A program made the position numbers and the translations under genes. Positions 43,784 to 52,033 of a stretch of 64,000 nucleotides of DNA are shown in pieces; position 1 is the stretch's first letter, and each line of letters begins with the position of its first letter. The stretch is from Nitrospirillum sp034427435 (lineage in GTDB: Bacteria; Pseudomonadota; Alphaproteobacteria; Azospirillales; Azospirillaceae), in NCBI RefSeq assembly GCF_034427435.1, contig NZ_JAXQNP010000002.1, positions 186,001-250,000 on the forward strand. Direction: 5' to 3'. The notes under the pieces are model-generated. The model did not search any database, was not told the DNA's origin, and saw only the letters and a list, made by a program, of their open reading frames with translations.

Positions 43784-44875
43784 TTATGCCGCGGCGACAC
43801 CGGCGCCGCGCAGGGCCGCCTCGCGGATGTCCGCCACCAGCTGGTCCACCCGCTCGGGCTGGGTGTCCCAGGCGAACATGAAGCGGGCGCCGCCGCCGAT
43901 GAAGGTGTAGAAGCGCCAGCCGCGCGCCCGCAGGGCATCCAGCACCGCGGCGGGTGCCGTCAGGAACACGGCGTTGGCCTGCACCGGGAACATCGGCGCC
44001 ACGCCCGGCACATCCGTCAGCCCGGCCGCCAGGCGCCGGGCCCCGGCGTTGGCATGGGCGGCGTTGCGCAGCCAGGCGCCGTTTTCCAACATGCGCACCC
44101 AGGGTGCGGACAGGAAGCGCATCTTGGACGCCAGCTGGCCCGCCTGCTTGCAGCGATAATCGAAGTCTTCCGCCAGGGTCCGGTCGAAGAACAGGATGGC
44201 CTCGCCCACCGCCATGCCGTTCTTGGTGCCGCCGAAGCACAGCACGTCCACGCCGGCCCGCCAGGTCATGTCCGCCGGGCTGCAGCCCAGGCTGGCGCAG
44301 GCGTTGGCGAAGCGGGCGCCATCCATGTGCAGGCGCAGGCCCAGCGCCCGGCAGGTGGCGGAGATGGCGCGGATCTCCTCCAGGCTATAGACCTGCCCCG
44401 TTTCCGTGGGCTGGGTGATGGTGACGGCGCGCGGCTTGGGGAAATGGATGTCCGACCGCCCGGTGGCCAGGGCGCGGATGGCGTCCGGCGTCAGCTTGCC
44501 GTCCGTCGTCTGCGCCACCAGCAGCTTGGACCCGTTGGAGAAGAACTCCGGCGCGCCGCACTCGTCCGTCTCCACGTGCGCGGAGGCGGAGCAGATGACG
44601 CTATGGTAGGACTGACAGAGCGAGGCCAGGGCCAGGGAATTGGCCGCCGTGCCGTTGAAGGCGAAGAAGACGTCGCAAGGCGTGCCGAACAGCTGGCGGA
44701 AGGCGTCGGCCGCGCGCGCCGTCCACACATCCTCGCCATAGGCGGCGGCGTGGCCGCTGTTGGCCTCCGCCATGGCGGCCCAGGCCTCCGGACAGACGCC
44801 GGAGTAGTTGTCGCTGGCGAACTGCTGCGCCTCGAACTGAGGGGGAACGGTCGCGGTGTGCGTGTCGCTGGTCAT
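43784..44875 (-). CDS. Low-specificity L-threonine aldolase
   Basis: A 363-aa PLP enzyme cleaving L-threonine (or allo-threonine, phenylserine) to glycine and acetaldehyde. Motifs: FASDNYSGVCPEAWAAM, the fold-type I Asp in LHMDGARFANA, and the PLP Lys in CFGGTKNGM. ATG 44875 is chosen; GTG 44899 is possible. It sits between the two copies of the coiled-coil two-gene module, all on the minus strand, which may be chance placement or a real link. Confidence 0.93.
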   Translation of the reverse strand: MTSDTHTATVPPQFEAQQFASDNYSGVCPEAWAAMAEANSGHAAAYGEDVWTARAADAFRQLFGTPCDVFFAFNGTAANSLALASLCQSYHSVICSASAHVETDECGAPEFFSNGSKLLVAQTTDGKLTPDAIRALATGRSDIHFPKPRAVTITQPTETGQVYSLEEIRAISATCRALGLRLHMDGARFANACASLGCSPADMTWRAGVDVLCFGGTKNGMAVGEAILFFDRTLAEDFDYRCKQAGQLASKMRFLSAPWVRMLENGAWLRNAAHANAGARRLAAGLTDVPGVAPMFPVQANAVFLTAPAAVLDALRARGWRFYTFIGGGARFMFAWDTQPERVDQLVADIREAALRGAGVAAA

Positions 44876-45119
44876 GGGCAAGGCCGCCTTCGTGATCACT
44901 GGTTTCGATCAAGAGCGAAACGGACACGTGGCAGCTTCCCGTTCATTGCCGGATCGGCCACATCCTTCCCTGGGGGAAGCGCCACCTTGCCGGGTAAGCA
45001 GGTTGGCGTTGAGCGTCAGCCCAACTCTTGATGCATGGCCAGAGGGATACCGGCAGACGGCCGCCGGCGCAAGCCCCTTGCAGCGCAACCCGGTGCGGCA
45101 TTTTCAGGCGGGGTGGGCC

Positions 45120-45890
45120 TCAGCCACCGATGGCGGGGGCGGGGGTCAGGCCCAGCCCCTGGGCCGCCGGCCGCGCCGCGGCGGGCGGGCGCACCGGCAG
45201 GGGGCGCGGCACCGGGGCGGGTGCGGGGTCCTCCACGGGGTCAGCCCCACCGTCCTCCCCCAACAGGTCGGCCAGCGCTTCATCCTCCGCCGGGGGCTGG
45301 ACGGGGACTGCGGCCGCGGTCTCCCCATCGGCGGCGGGGATGTCATCGCGCAACGAGATGGGCAGGACGACGCTGATGGTGTAGCCGCCCTCCCGCGCCA
45401 GGCGATTGGTGACCAGCACGCGGAAATCGGCCTCCGTGGGGGCGTAGCCGTGAACCACCCCGGCCTCCGCCATGCCGCCGCCGCCCCGGCCCATGCCACT
45501 CCGGCCCACCTGGCGGGGCGCCACCGCGGCCCGCAGGTGCGCCTCGAACAGCTGGTCGCCCGGCGCCCATTCCAGGGACACGAGGTTCAGCGGACGGGGC
45601 ACCGTCTGGCGCAGCACCGCCATGCGGGCGCGCACCTCCTCCGTCTGGGCGGCGATCTCGCGCAGCGCGTCCTCGCCCTCCTTCAGGGCCATGGCCAGCT
45701 GCTCTTCCTGCTGGCGGGCGACGCGCAGGTCGGCCGCGGCCTCGTTCTTCTCGTCCACCACGGCGGCGATGCGCCGCTCCGTCTCCCGTATCTTGAACAG
45801 GATGCGGCGAATGGAAAAGGCCAGGAAGGCGCCGCCCACCGCCAGGATGAGGAAGACCGCGAAGTTCAGGTTGGAATAGGCGCCGGCCAT
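45120..45890 (-). CDS. Module B, second gene: membrane-anchored coiled-coil protein with Pro/Ala tail
   Basis: A 256-aa paralogue of the module A second gene. TM helix at about residues 9-28, coiled coil about 30-95, conserved RPLNLVSLEWAPGDQLFEAHL and GVVHGYAPTEADF, then YTISVVLPISL, which corresponds to YVVIDVAPIDL in module A. It adds a Gly-rich loop (GRSGMGRGGGG) and a 70-residue acidic, then Pro/Ala-rich C-terminal tail absent from the paralogue. Its ATG overlaps the stop of the first module gene by one base (TGATG), so the two are made together. Confidence 0.72.
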   Translation of the reverse strand: MAGAYSNLNFAVFLILAVGGAFLAFSIRRILFKIRETERRIAAVVDEKNEAAADLRVARQQEEQLAMALKEGEDALREIAAQTEEVRARMAVLRQTVPRPLNLVSLEWAPGDQLFEAHLRAAVAPRQVGRSGMGRGGGGMAEAGVVHGYAPTEADFRVLVTNRLAREGGYTISVVLPISLRDDIPAADGETAAAVPVQPPAEDEALADLLGEDGGADPVEDPAPAPVPRPLPVRPPAAARPAAQGLGLTPAPAIGG

Positions 45891-46510
45891 CAGCGCACCA
45901 CGCGGCGGTGGGGGCGCACCAGGCGGGCCTGCGCCGCCGAGCGCACCCCGGCCGCGGCCTCCGCCACCGCCTTGAAGCCCTGGGCCGCGCGCAGGTTGTT
46001 GATGGTGAAGCCGTCCTTGGGACTGAAGGCCAGCAGCAGGCGCGAACGCGCCTGGCGCTCATTGCCCGCCCAGACCCGCGCACGGTGGGTATAGCGCCAG
46101 AGGGGGCAGACCTCCTCCGCCCCGGCGGCCGCCCGCTCCATCAGGCTGCGATTGTTCAGATCCGCGAGGTAGAGCTGATCGTCCAGCGTGGCGTCACCCA
46201 CCTCATGCCAGACGTCCACCCGCCGCCGCTCCAGCTCCTCACACTCCTGCTGCATGCGGTGCAGGATGGTGTTGAGGCGGAAGCGCTCGGCGTTGTTCCG
46301 GTCACGGACCATGGCGTTGGCCCGATTCTGCGCCCACAAAGTCTCCGTGGTGCGGCGGGTCTGCTGAATCTCGTACTTGATCCACCGGTATTTCGCCGCC
46401 CATTCGTAGATGTCGACGATCACCAGGCGCAAAACCTCAAGCAGTGCCACGGCCGCCAGCACGGCGCCCGCGACCGACAACACCACCAGATCCGACTGTG
46501 CGACCTGCAC
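45890..46510 (-). CDS. Module B, first gene: membrane-anchored coiled-coil protein
   Basis: A 206-aa paralogue of the module A first gene. Start GTG 46510 aligns with the GTG of the paralogue (MQVAQSDLVVL against MHIDKPDLVIL) and follows AGAGGGG at good spacing; the frame extends 24 codons further but unaligned. TM helix at residues about 8-30, coiled coil with EIQQTRRTTETL, ECEELERRRVDVWHE, VCPLWRYTHRARVWAGNE, DGFTINNLRAAQG. The C-terminus is basic (RPHRRVVR), unlike the paralogue. Function unknown; pairs with the next gene. Confidence 0.72.
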   Translation of the reverse strand: MQVAQSDLVVLSVAGAVLAAVALLEVLRLVIVDIYEWAAKYRWIKYEIQQTRRTTETLWAQNRANAMVRDRNNAERFRLNTILHRMQQECEELERRRVDVWHEVGDATLDDQLYLADLNNRSLMERAAAGAEEVCPLWRYTHRARVWAGNERQARSRLLLAFSPKDGFTINNLRAAQGFKAVAEAAAGVRSAAQARLVRPHRRVVR

Positions 46511-46734
46511 CGGGGCCCCTCTGACCGACCTCTCCCGACTGGTGTCGATGATATCGCCTAAGCCTGTAAGCGGCCCGCGCAAAATACCCGTCTAAGTCAT
46601 TAGGACAGGCGGCCTGCCCAACCGGAGGGGGTTGCGGCTGCGAAATGCAACGGGGGAAACAGGGTTGGCGGGCCGCGCCCCCCTCCCCTATCCTAGCCGC
46701 CACCCATCAGTCCCCCTGAACGGAAGCGCACTCC

Positions 46735-49412
46735 ATGGACAGCCGCCTCGACACGGCCCCGCCGCACGCCATCCACCTTCGCGACTACGCCCCGCCGGTG
46801 TGGCTGATCGATACGGTGGACCTGCACGTCGACCTGCGGGAAGACGCGGCGACCGTCCGCTCCACCCTGGCGGTGCGGCGCAATCCGGCCGCGGCCGGCG
46901 CCACCGCCGCCCTGGACCTGGACGGGCAGGAGCTGGAGCTGCTGGCCGTGCGGGTGGACAACCGGCTGCTGGGGCCCGACGACTACACCCTGACCCCCGA
47001 CCGGCTGACACTGGCCGGCCTGCCCGACCAGGCCACGGTGGAGATCATCACCCGCACCCGGCCGCAGGACAACACCGCGCTGGAGGGGCTGTACAAGTCC
47101 TCCGGCAACTATTGCACCCAGTGTGAGGCCGAGGGCTTCCGCAAGATCACCTATTTCCTGGACCGTCCGGACGTGATGGCCCGCTACACCACCACCATCG
47201 AGGCGGAGCGGGCGCGCTATCCCGTGCTGCTGTCCAACGGCAACCTGACGGCCAGCGGCGACAGCGCGACCGAGGCCGGCCGCCATTGGGCGCGGTGGGA
47301 GGATCCCTGGCCCAAGCCCTGCTACCTGTTCGCGCTGGTGGCCGGCGCGCTGGTGCATATCGAGGACCGCTTCACCACCCGCTCCGGCCGCGAGGTGGCC
47401 CTGCGCATCTATGTCGAGCCGGGGAACGAGGCCAAGTGCGGCCACGCCATGGAGTCGCTGAAGAAGTCCATGAAATGGGATGAGGATGTCTACGGCCTGG
47501 AATACGACCTGGACATCTTCAACATCGTCGCCGTGTCCGACTTCAACATGGGCGCGATGGAGAACAAGAGCCTGAACGTCTTCAACACCAAGTACATCCT
47601 GGCCCAGCCGGAGACGGCCACCGATACTGACTTCCTCGGCATCGAGACGGTGGTGGCGCACGAGTACTTCCATAACTGGACGGGCAACCGCGTCACCTGC
47701 CGCGACTGGTTCCAGCTGAGCCTGAAGGAAGGCCTGACCGTCTTCCGCGACCAGGAGTTCTCCGCCGACATGAACTCCGCGCCGGTGAAGCGCATCCAGG
47801 ATGTGCAGCGCCTGCGCCAAGTGCAATTCAACGAGGACGCCGGCCCCACCGCGCATTCCGTGCGGCCGGAAAGCTATATCGAGATCAGCAACTTCTACAC
47901 GCCCACCGTCTATGAGAAGGGGGCGGAGGTGCTGCGCCTGTATCGCACCCTGCTGGGCCGTGCGGGCTATCGCAAAGGTATCGACCTGTACTTCGCCCGC
48001 CATGACGGCCAGGCGGTGACGACCGACGACTTCCTGGCCGCCATGGTGGAGGCCAACGGCCAAAAGCCCACCGACCCGCTGTGGGCGCAGTTCCAGCGCT
48101 GGTACACCCAGGCCGGCACGCCCATCGTTTCGGGCGAAGGCCGGCACGATGCCGCCGCCGGCACCTACACCCTGACCCTGCGCCAGACGGTGCCGGCGAC
48201 GCCCGGCCAGCCCGACAAGGCCCCCCAGGTCATTCCCGTGGCCCTGGGCCTGCTGAGTCCCGACGGCCAGGATTTGCCCCTGACGCTGGAGGGCGAAACC
48301 GAGGCCGGCGCCACCACCCGCACCATCGCCCTGACGGAGACGGAGCAGAGCTTCACCTTCGTCGGTGTGCCGCAGGCGCCCGTGCCCTCGCTGCTACGCG
48401 GCTTCTCCGCCCCGGTGCGGCTGGATTTCAAACAGGATGACGCGGCGCTCACCTTCCTCATGGCCCACGACAGCGACGCCTTCAACCGGTGGGAGGCGGG
48501 GCAGACCCTGGCCACCCGGCTGATCCTGGCCGATGTCGACGCCCGGGCCCAAGGGGGGAGGCCATCGCCCCCCGGGCCTATATCGACGCCATCGCCCAGA
48601 CCCTGGCGCGGGCGGGGGAGGACCGGGCGTTCGCCGCCCTGGCCCTGGCCTTGCCGACCGAAGGCTATCTGGGCCAGCAACGGGCCATCGTGGACGTGGA
48701 CGGCATCCACGCCGCCCGGCTGGGCCTGCGCCGCACCCTGGCGCGGGAGCTGAACGGCGCCTTCCGCAAGGCCTATGACGGCAACCGCACGGATGGCGCC
48801 TTCACCATCACCCCCGAGGCCATGGGCCGCCGCGCCCTGAAAAACGCGGCGCTGGCCTATCTGATGGCGCTGGACGACGCCCCGGCGCGCGCCCTGTGCC
48901 TGGCGCAGTACCAGGGCGCCACCACCATGACCGACGCCATCGCGGCCCTGGCGTTGATCGCCGACAGCGCGATGGACGAGCGCGCCAGCTGCCTGGCCGA
49001 CTTCGCCGACCGCTGGAAGCATGAGGCGCTGGTGATGGACAAGTGGTTCGCGGTGCAGGCGCTGAGCGACCGCCCCGACACGCTGGACCGGGTGCGCGGC
49101 CTGATGGAGCACCCCTCCTTCTCCATCCGCAATCCCAACAAGGTCTATGCCCTGGTGGGCAGCTTCACCGCCAACCCGTCCAAGTTCCACGCCGCCGACG
49201 GCAGCGGCTATGCCTTCCTGGCCGACACGGTGCTGACGCTGGACAAGCTGAACCCGCAGGTGGCCAGCCGCATGGTGAAGCCCCTGGCCCGCTGGCGCCC
49301 CTATGACGCCGGCCGCCAGGAACACGCCAAGGCGGCGCTGGAGCGCATCGTGGGCACCGCGAGCCTGTCGCGCGATGTCTATGAGATCGTGTCGAAGAGC
49401 TTGGCAAGCTAA
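46735..49412 (+). pseudogene. pepN: Aminopeptidase N, split by a one-base frameshift
   Basis: M1-family zinc metallopeptidase. The first frame runs 46735-48753 and the second is continuous from about 48489 to 49412. The first part has GAMEN (FNMGAMENKSLNVF) and the zinc motif HEYFHNWTGNRVTCRDWFQLSLKE in its usual place (HExxH plus downstream Glu; read as positions about 305-328). At 48553-48558 a run of six G occurs; seven G would join LADVDARAQG to GEAIAPRAYIDA and give an 892-aa protein, the normal PepN length. The downstream frame keeps the PepN C-terminal helical domain to its end (NPKVYALVGSF-type NPNKVYALVGSF, WRPYDAGRQ). Sequencing error, recent inactivation or slippage cannot be told apart here. 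Confidence 0.9.
48553..48558 (+). other. G6 tract at the pepN frameshift point
   Basis: A gain of one G restores the full-length reading frame. Confidence 0.85.
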
Positions 49413-49429
49413 GGAAAGATGAAACGATG

Positions 49430-49465
49430 GGAATGCCAACCCGAGTCATGGGGATTTGGCATTCC
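49430..49465. promoter_or_regulatory. Inverted repeat downstream of pepN
   Basis: GGAATGCCAA (49430-49439) and TTGGCATTCC (49456-49465), perfect 10-bp arms with a 16-nt spacer, no U tract. It may be a factor-dependent terminator of pepN or an operator for the lipoprotein gene that follows. Confidence 0.5.
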
Positions 49466-49508
49466 TATTCATTTCTAAATTCTCTTGCCACCTGATCGTC
49501 TATATATT

Positions 49509-49529
49509 GGAGGAATATTTAATTCCTCC
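49509..49529. promoter_or_regulatory. Palindrome overlapping the 5' leader of a lipoprotein gene
   Basis: GGAGGAAT-ATTTA-ATTCCTCC in an AT-rich leader, ending 3 bp before ATG 49532. The hairpin would pair a GGAGG with CCTCC right at the start codon, so it could affect translation. Confidence 0.5.
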
Positions 49530-49531
49530 CG

Positions 49532-50062
49532 ATGGCGACCATGGCATTATTAAAACAAAGAGGGCAAACTCGACTCTGCCTTCTCCTCCTATCCGTCGCG
49601 ACCGGCTGCGTGCCGTTCAGCAGCAGCGAAGCCGTGAAGCCGCTGTCCGCCACGCTGGCGCATGACAGCTATATCTCCGATATCGAGATCAAGGCCCTGC
49701 CCCCCGACGCCTCGCCCGAGTTCAAGGCCAAGCTGGAACTGGCCCTGCACACGGAACTGACGAAGTGCGCCAAGGGTAGCCACCCCCTGCGCCTGGAAGC
49801 CCGCGTCGCCCGCTTCAGTGGCGAAAACGCGGGGCGCGCCATTTTGCTGGGTGACTCCAACGTCGTACGCGGTTCCGTGCAGTTGTTCGATGCCGCGAAC
49901 GGTGCTCTCGCCGGTGATTATGACGTCAACCGCTCGGTAGGTGGTGGCGGCGTTCTGGGGGCCATCGGCCTGAGCGGCGCCGAAGGTCAGATGGCACAGG
50001 CGTTCGCCAACCAGGTCTGCGAGCAGGCATTCAAGGCCGAAACCAAACCTCAAAGCCACTGA
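49532..50062 (+). CDS. Putative lipoprotein of unknown function
   Basis: A 176-aa product (173 aa if ATG 49541 is used). The signal peptide has a basic start and a hydrophobic core, ending at VATGC near residue 26, a permissive lipobox. The mature part has DIEIKALPPDASPEFKAKLELALHTEL, which resembles small lipoproteins of the DUF4410/YajG-like kind that carry a conserved SxxxxLxxAL segment, then a Gly-rich stretch GGGGVLGAIGLSGAEGQM near the C-terminus. I do not assign a family. The leader is AT-rich and carries two palindromes. The convergent neighbour is another small lipoprotein. Confidence 0.6.
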   Translation: MATMALLKQRGQTRLCLLLLSVATGCVPFSSSEAVKPLSATLAHDSYISDIEIKALPPDASPEFKAKLELALHTELTKCAKGSHPLRLEARVARFSGENAGRAILLGDSNVVRGSVQLFDAANGALAGDYDVNRSVGGGGVLGAIGLSGAEGQMAQAFANQVCEQAFKAETKPQSH

Positions 50063-50067
50063 ACATG

Positions 50068-50103
50068 CCCTTGGGGCGACGGACATACATCCGCCGCCCC
50101 AGG
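50068..50103. terminator. Hairpin between convergent lipoprotein genes
   Basis: CTTGGGGCG...CGGA-CATACA-TCCG...CGCCCCAGG; strong stem, no U tract, usable from either side. Confidence 0.5.
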
Positions 50104-50121
50104 CACCTTAACTGGCGGCCG

Positions 50122-50745
50122 TCAGCTGGTGGGGCTGCCAGCAACCGCCGGAGTCGCCACCACCGGCGACGACTTGCCGGTCAGCGTGGCCACGAAAGCG
50201 GGGTCGGCGAACATTTTCGCCAAGGCGTCGTTCAGGGCACTGGCGACGGTCTCCGCCGCGTTCGAGCCGTTGGCCATCAAGATGGTCTTCTTGGCCGTAC
50301 CGGCATAGGTCTGGCTGAAAGCAGGAGCGCCCGCGCCATTCCCCACCGCCACCGTCAAATTGACATCGGCGGTAGCCGTACCGGAAAACACGCCGGCACC
50401 ATACTGGTTGTAGAATTGGTTGATGGAGACGGTGATCGGCCGGCCGCCGGCCTGCACATGGAAGCCCCGCGCCTCCAATTCCGTCTTGAACGCATCGGTC
50501 ACGATGGTCGGAACATCCTTATCGGAGCGGATGGCTGCCATTTCGGTACCGAAACCATTAATCTTGGCGGAGATGCGATTGCGGTCGGAGGTGCGGGCAT
50601 CCACCACGGTCAGGCCCACCGGCTTGGCATCGGCGACAACCTCAGCCTTGGTGGGAACGTACTTCACGGTGGCGACGTCTTCGGACAGCGCACACCCGGC
50701 GAGCATGGAAATCGCTATCAGGCCAGCAAACACGCGAATCATCAA
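50122..50745 (-). CDS. YajG-family lipoprotein
   Basis: A 207-aa lipoprotein. Signal peptide with lipobox LAGC near residues 15-18. The mature part matches YajG in layout: VGLTVVDARTSDRNRISAK at the start, then DVPTIVTDAFKTELEARGF and a beta-rich segment VSINQFYNQYGAG, with ADVNLTVAV. YajG-like proteins are outer-membrane lipoproteins of unknown role. The C-terminal 20 residues are low complexity (Pro/Ala/Ser/Thr). The leader of its transcript contains an imperfect hairpin (TAGGGCCGCC/GGCGCCCTA, around 50765-50790). Confidence 0.72.
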   Translation of the reverse strand: MMIRVFAGLIAISMLAGCALSEDVATVKYVPTKAEVVADAKPVGLTVVDARTSDRNRISAKINGFGTEMAAIRSDKDVPTIVTDAFKTELEARGFHVQAGGRPITVSINQFYNQYGAGVFSGTATADVNLTVAVGNGAGAPAFSQTYAGTAKKTILMANGSNAAETVASALNDALAKMFADPAFVATLTGKSSPVVATPAVAGSPTS

Positions 50746-50996
50746 CTCCCCCCATATCTTTGTGTAGGGCCGCCAACCGGCGCCCTACCTAGCCACTAAG
50801 GGGTATGCCAGGCTGGCCAATGCTGGCAATGTCGTTGCGCAATAATGCGTTAATGGTTGGGGGCCCAACACCAGGATACGATGGTAGGGCCTCCCCCTAA
50901 CGCCCTGTTCCGTCGAACGAAAACATGCGATGCCAGGTCTTGCCGAGGGCCCGGTGCCATCGCCCCTTCCCTGCGACATAACGACGCATCCCATCC

Positions 50997-51887
50997 TCAG
51001 TGCGCCAGCAAGACCGGCAGGGGGGCGTTGTAGAGGACATGGCGGGTGACGCCGCCCAGGATCATCTCCCGCAGGCGGCTGTGGCCATAGCCGCCCAGCA
51101 CCAGCAGGTCGGCGTTGGCCGCCTTCGCCTCGGCCAACAACAGGGCGCCCACCGAGCGGCCCTCGGCCATGGGCTGGCGCACCTGGGCCTTGACGCCGTG
51201 CCAGGCCAGATAGCCGGCCAGGTCGCGGCCGGCGGCACCGTCGGTCTTGTCGGTTTCCACGGCGATGACGGTGACCGCCTCCGCCGTCGTCAGCAGGGGA
51301 AGCGCCTGCGCCGCCGCCTGGGCCGACTCGCGGCTGCCGTTCCAGGCGATGACGATGCGGCGCCCCAGGCCGGCGTCGGCGTTGAAGGCCGGCGGCACCA
51401 CCAGCAGCGGCCGGGCGCTGTCCAGCAGGATGGCCTCCAGCATCAGCAGGGCCTCGCCCCCGGTCGTTTCCGCCACCTGGGCCATGACGCTGAGGTCAGC
51501 CAGGCGGGCCTGGACCACGGCGACATCCTCCTGGTTGCCCACCACCTCGCGGAAGTCGCCGGTGACGGGGGCGGCCGCGTCGGGGCTCGCGGCCGCAACG
51601 GGACTCTCGGCCAGGGTGGCGCCGGCCTCGGCCAGGACGGCGTCGAAGGTTTGGCGGGCGCGGGTACGGTGGTTGCGCGACTCCTGCTCCACCATGGTCA
51701 TGATCTCTTCGACCAAGGCGCCCGACACCCCCTCGCCCAGGGCGGGCACGGCCTCGCGCGGGTCGGGGTTGGGCACCAGGCCCAGGACATGGCCGCCGTC
51801 GCGCCGGGCCAGGGCAAAGGCCGCCGCCAGGGCCGCACGGTCACCGGCGCCGCCGGTCAGCACGGACAGGATCTTGCGATAGGACAT
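50997..51887 (-). CDS. Universal stress protein, tandem UspA domains
   Basis: A 296-aa cytosolic protein with two Usp folds. The second domain ends with the ATP-binding motif GGYGHSRLREMILGGVTRHVLYNAPLPVLLAH (G-2x-G-9x-G-S/T pattern; here G-x2-G...GGVT), and the first domain is degenerate, as is common for tandem Usp proteins. ATG 51887 follows GGAGAA. Usp proteins of this kind respond to hypoxia, starvation and oxidative stress. It lies downstream of a kinase fusion gene on the same strand with a 146-bp gap. Confidence 0.9.
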   Translation of the reverse strand: MSYRKILSVLTGGAGDRAALAAAFALARRDGGHVLGLVPNPDPREAVPALGEGVSGALVEEIMTMVEQESRNHRTRARQTFDAVLAEAGATLAESPVAAASPDAAAPVTGDFREVVGNQEDVAVVQARLADLSVMAQVAETTGGEALLMLEAILLDSARPLLVVPPAFNADAGLGRRIVIAWNGSRESAQAAAQALPLLTTAEAVTVIAVETDKTDGAAGRDLAGYLAWHGVKAQVRQPMAEGRSVGALLLAEAKAANADLLVLGGYGHSRLREMILGGVTRHVLYNAPLPVLLAH

Positions 51888-52033
51888 GGGGCCGTTCTCC
51901 TGTGGTTGCCGGCGCTCAGGCGGCCGGCACATCGTGGAGAAGCTTCACCGTTCGGGCGGATGCACGCATTGACGTGCCTCAAGCCTGGACCCGCGCCCCC
52001 CGCAGCGCAAGCGCCAATGGGAAGGCCGGCGGC

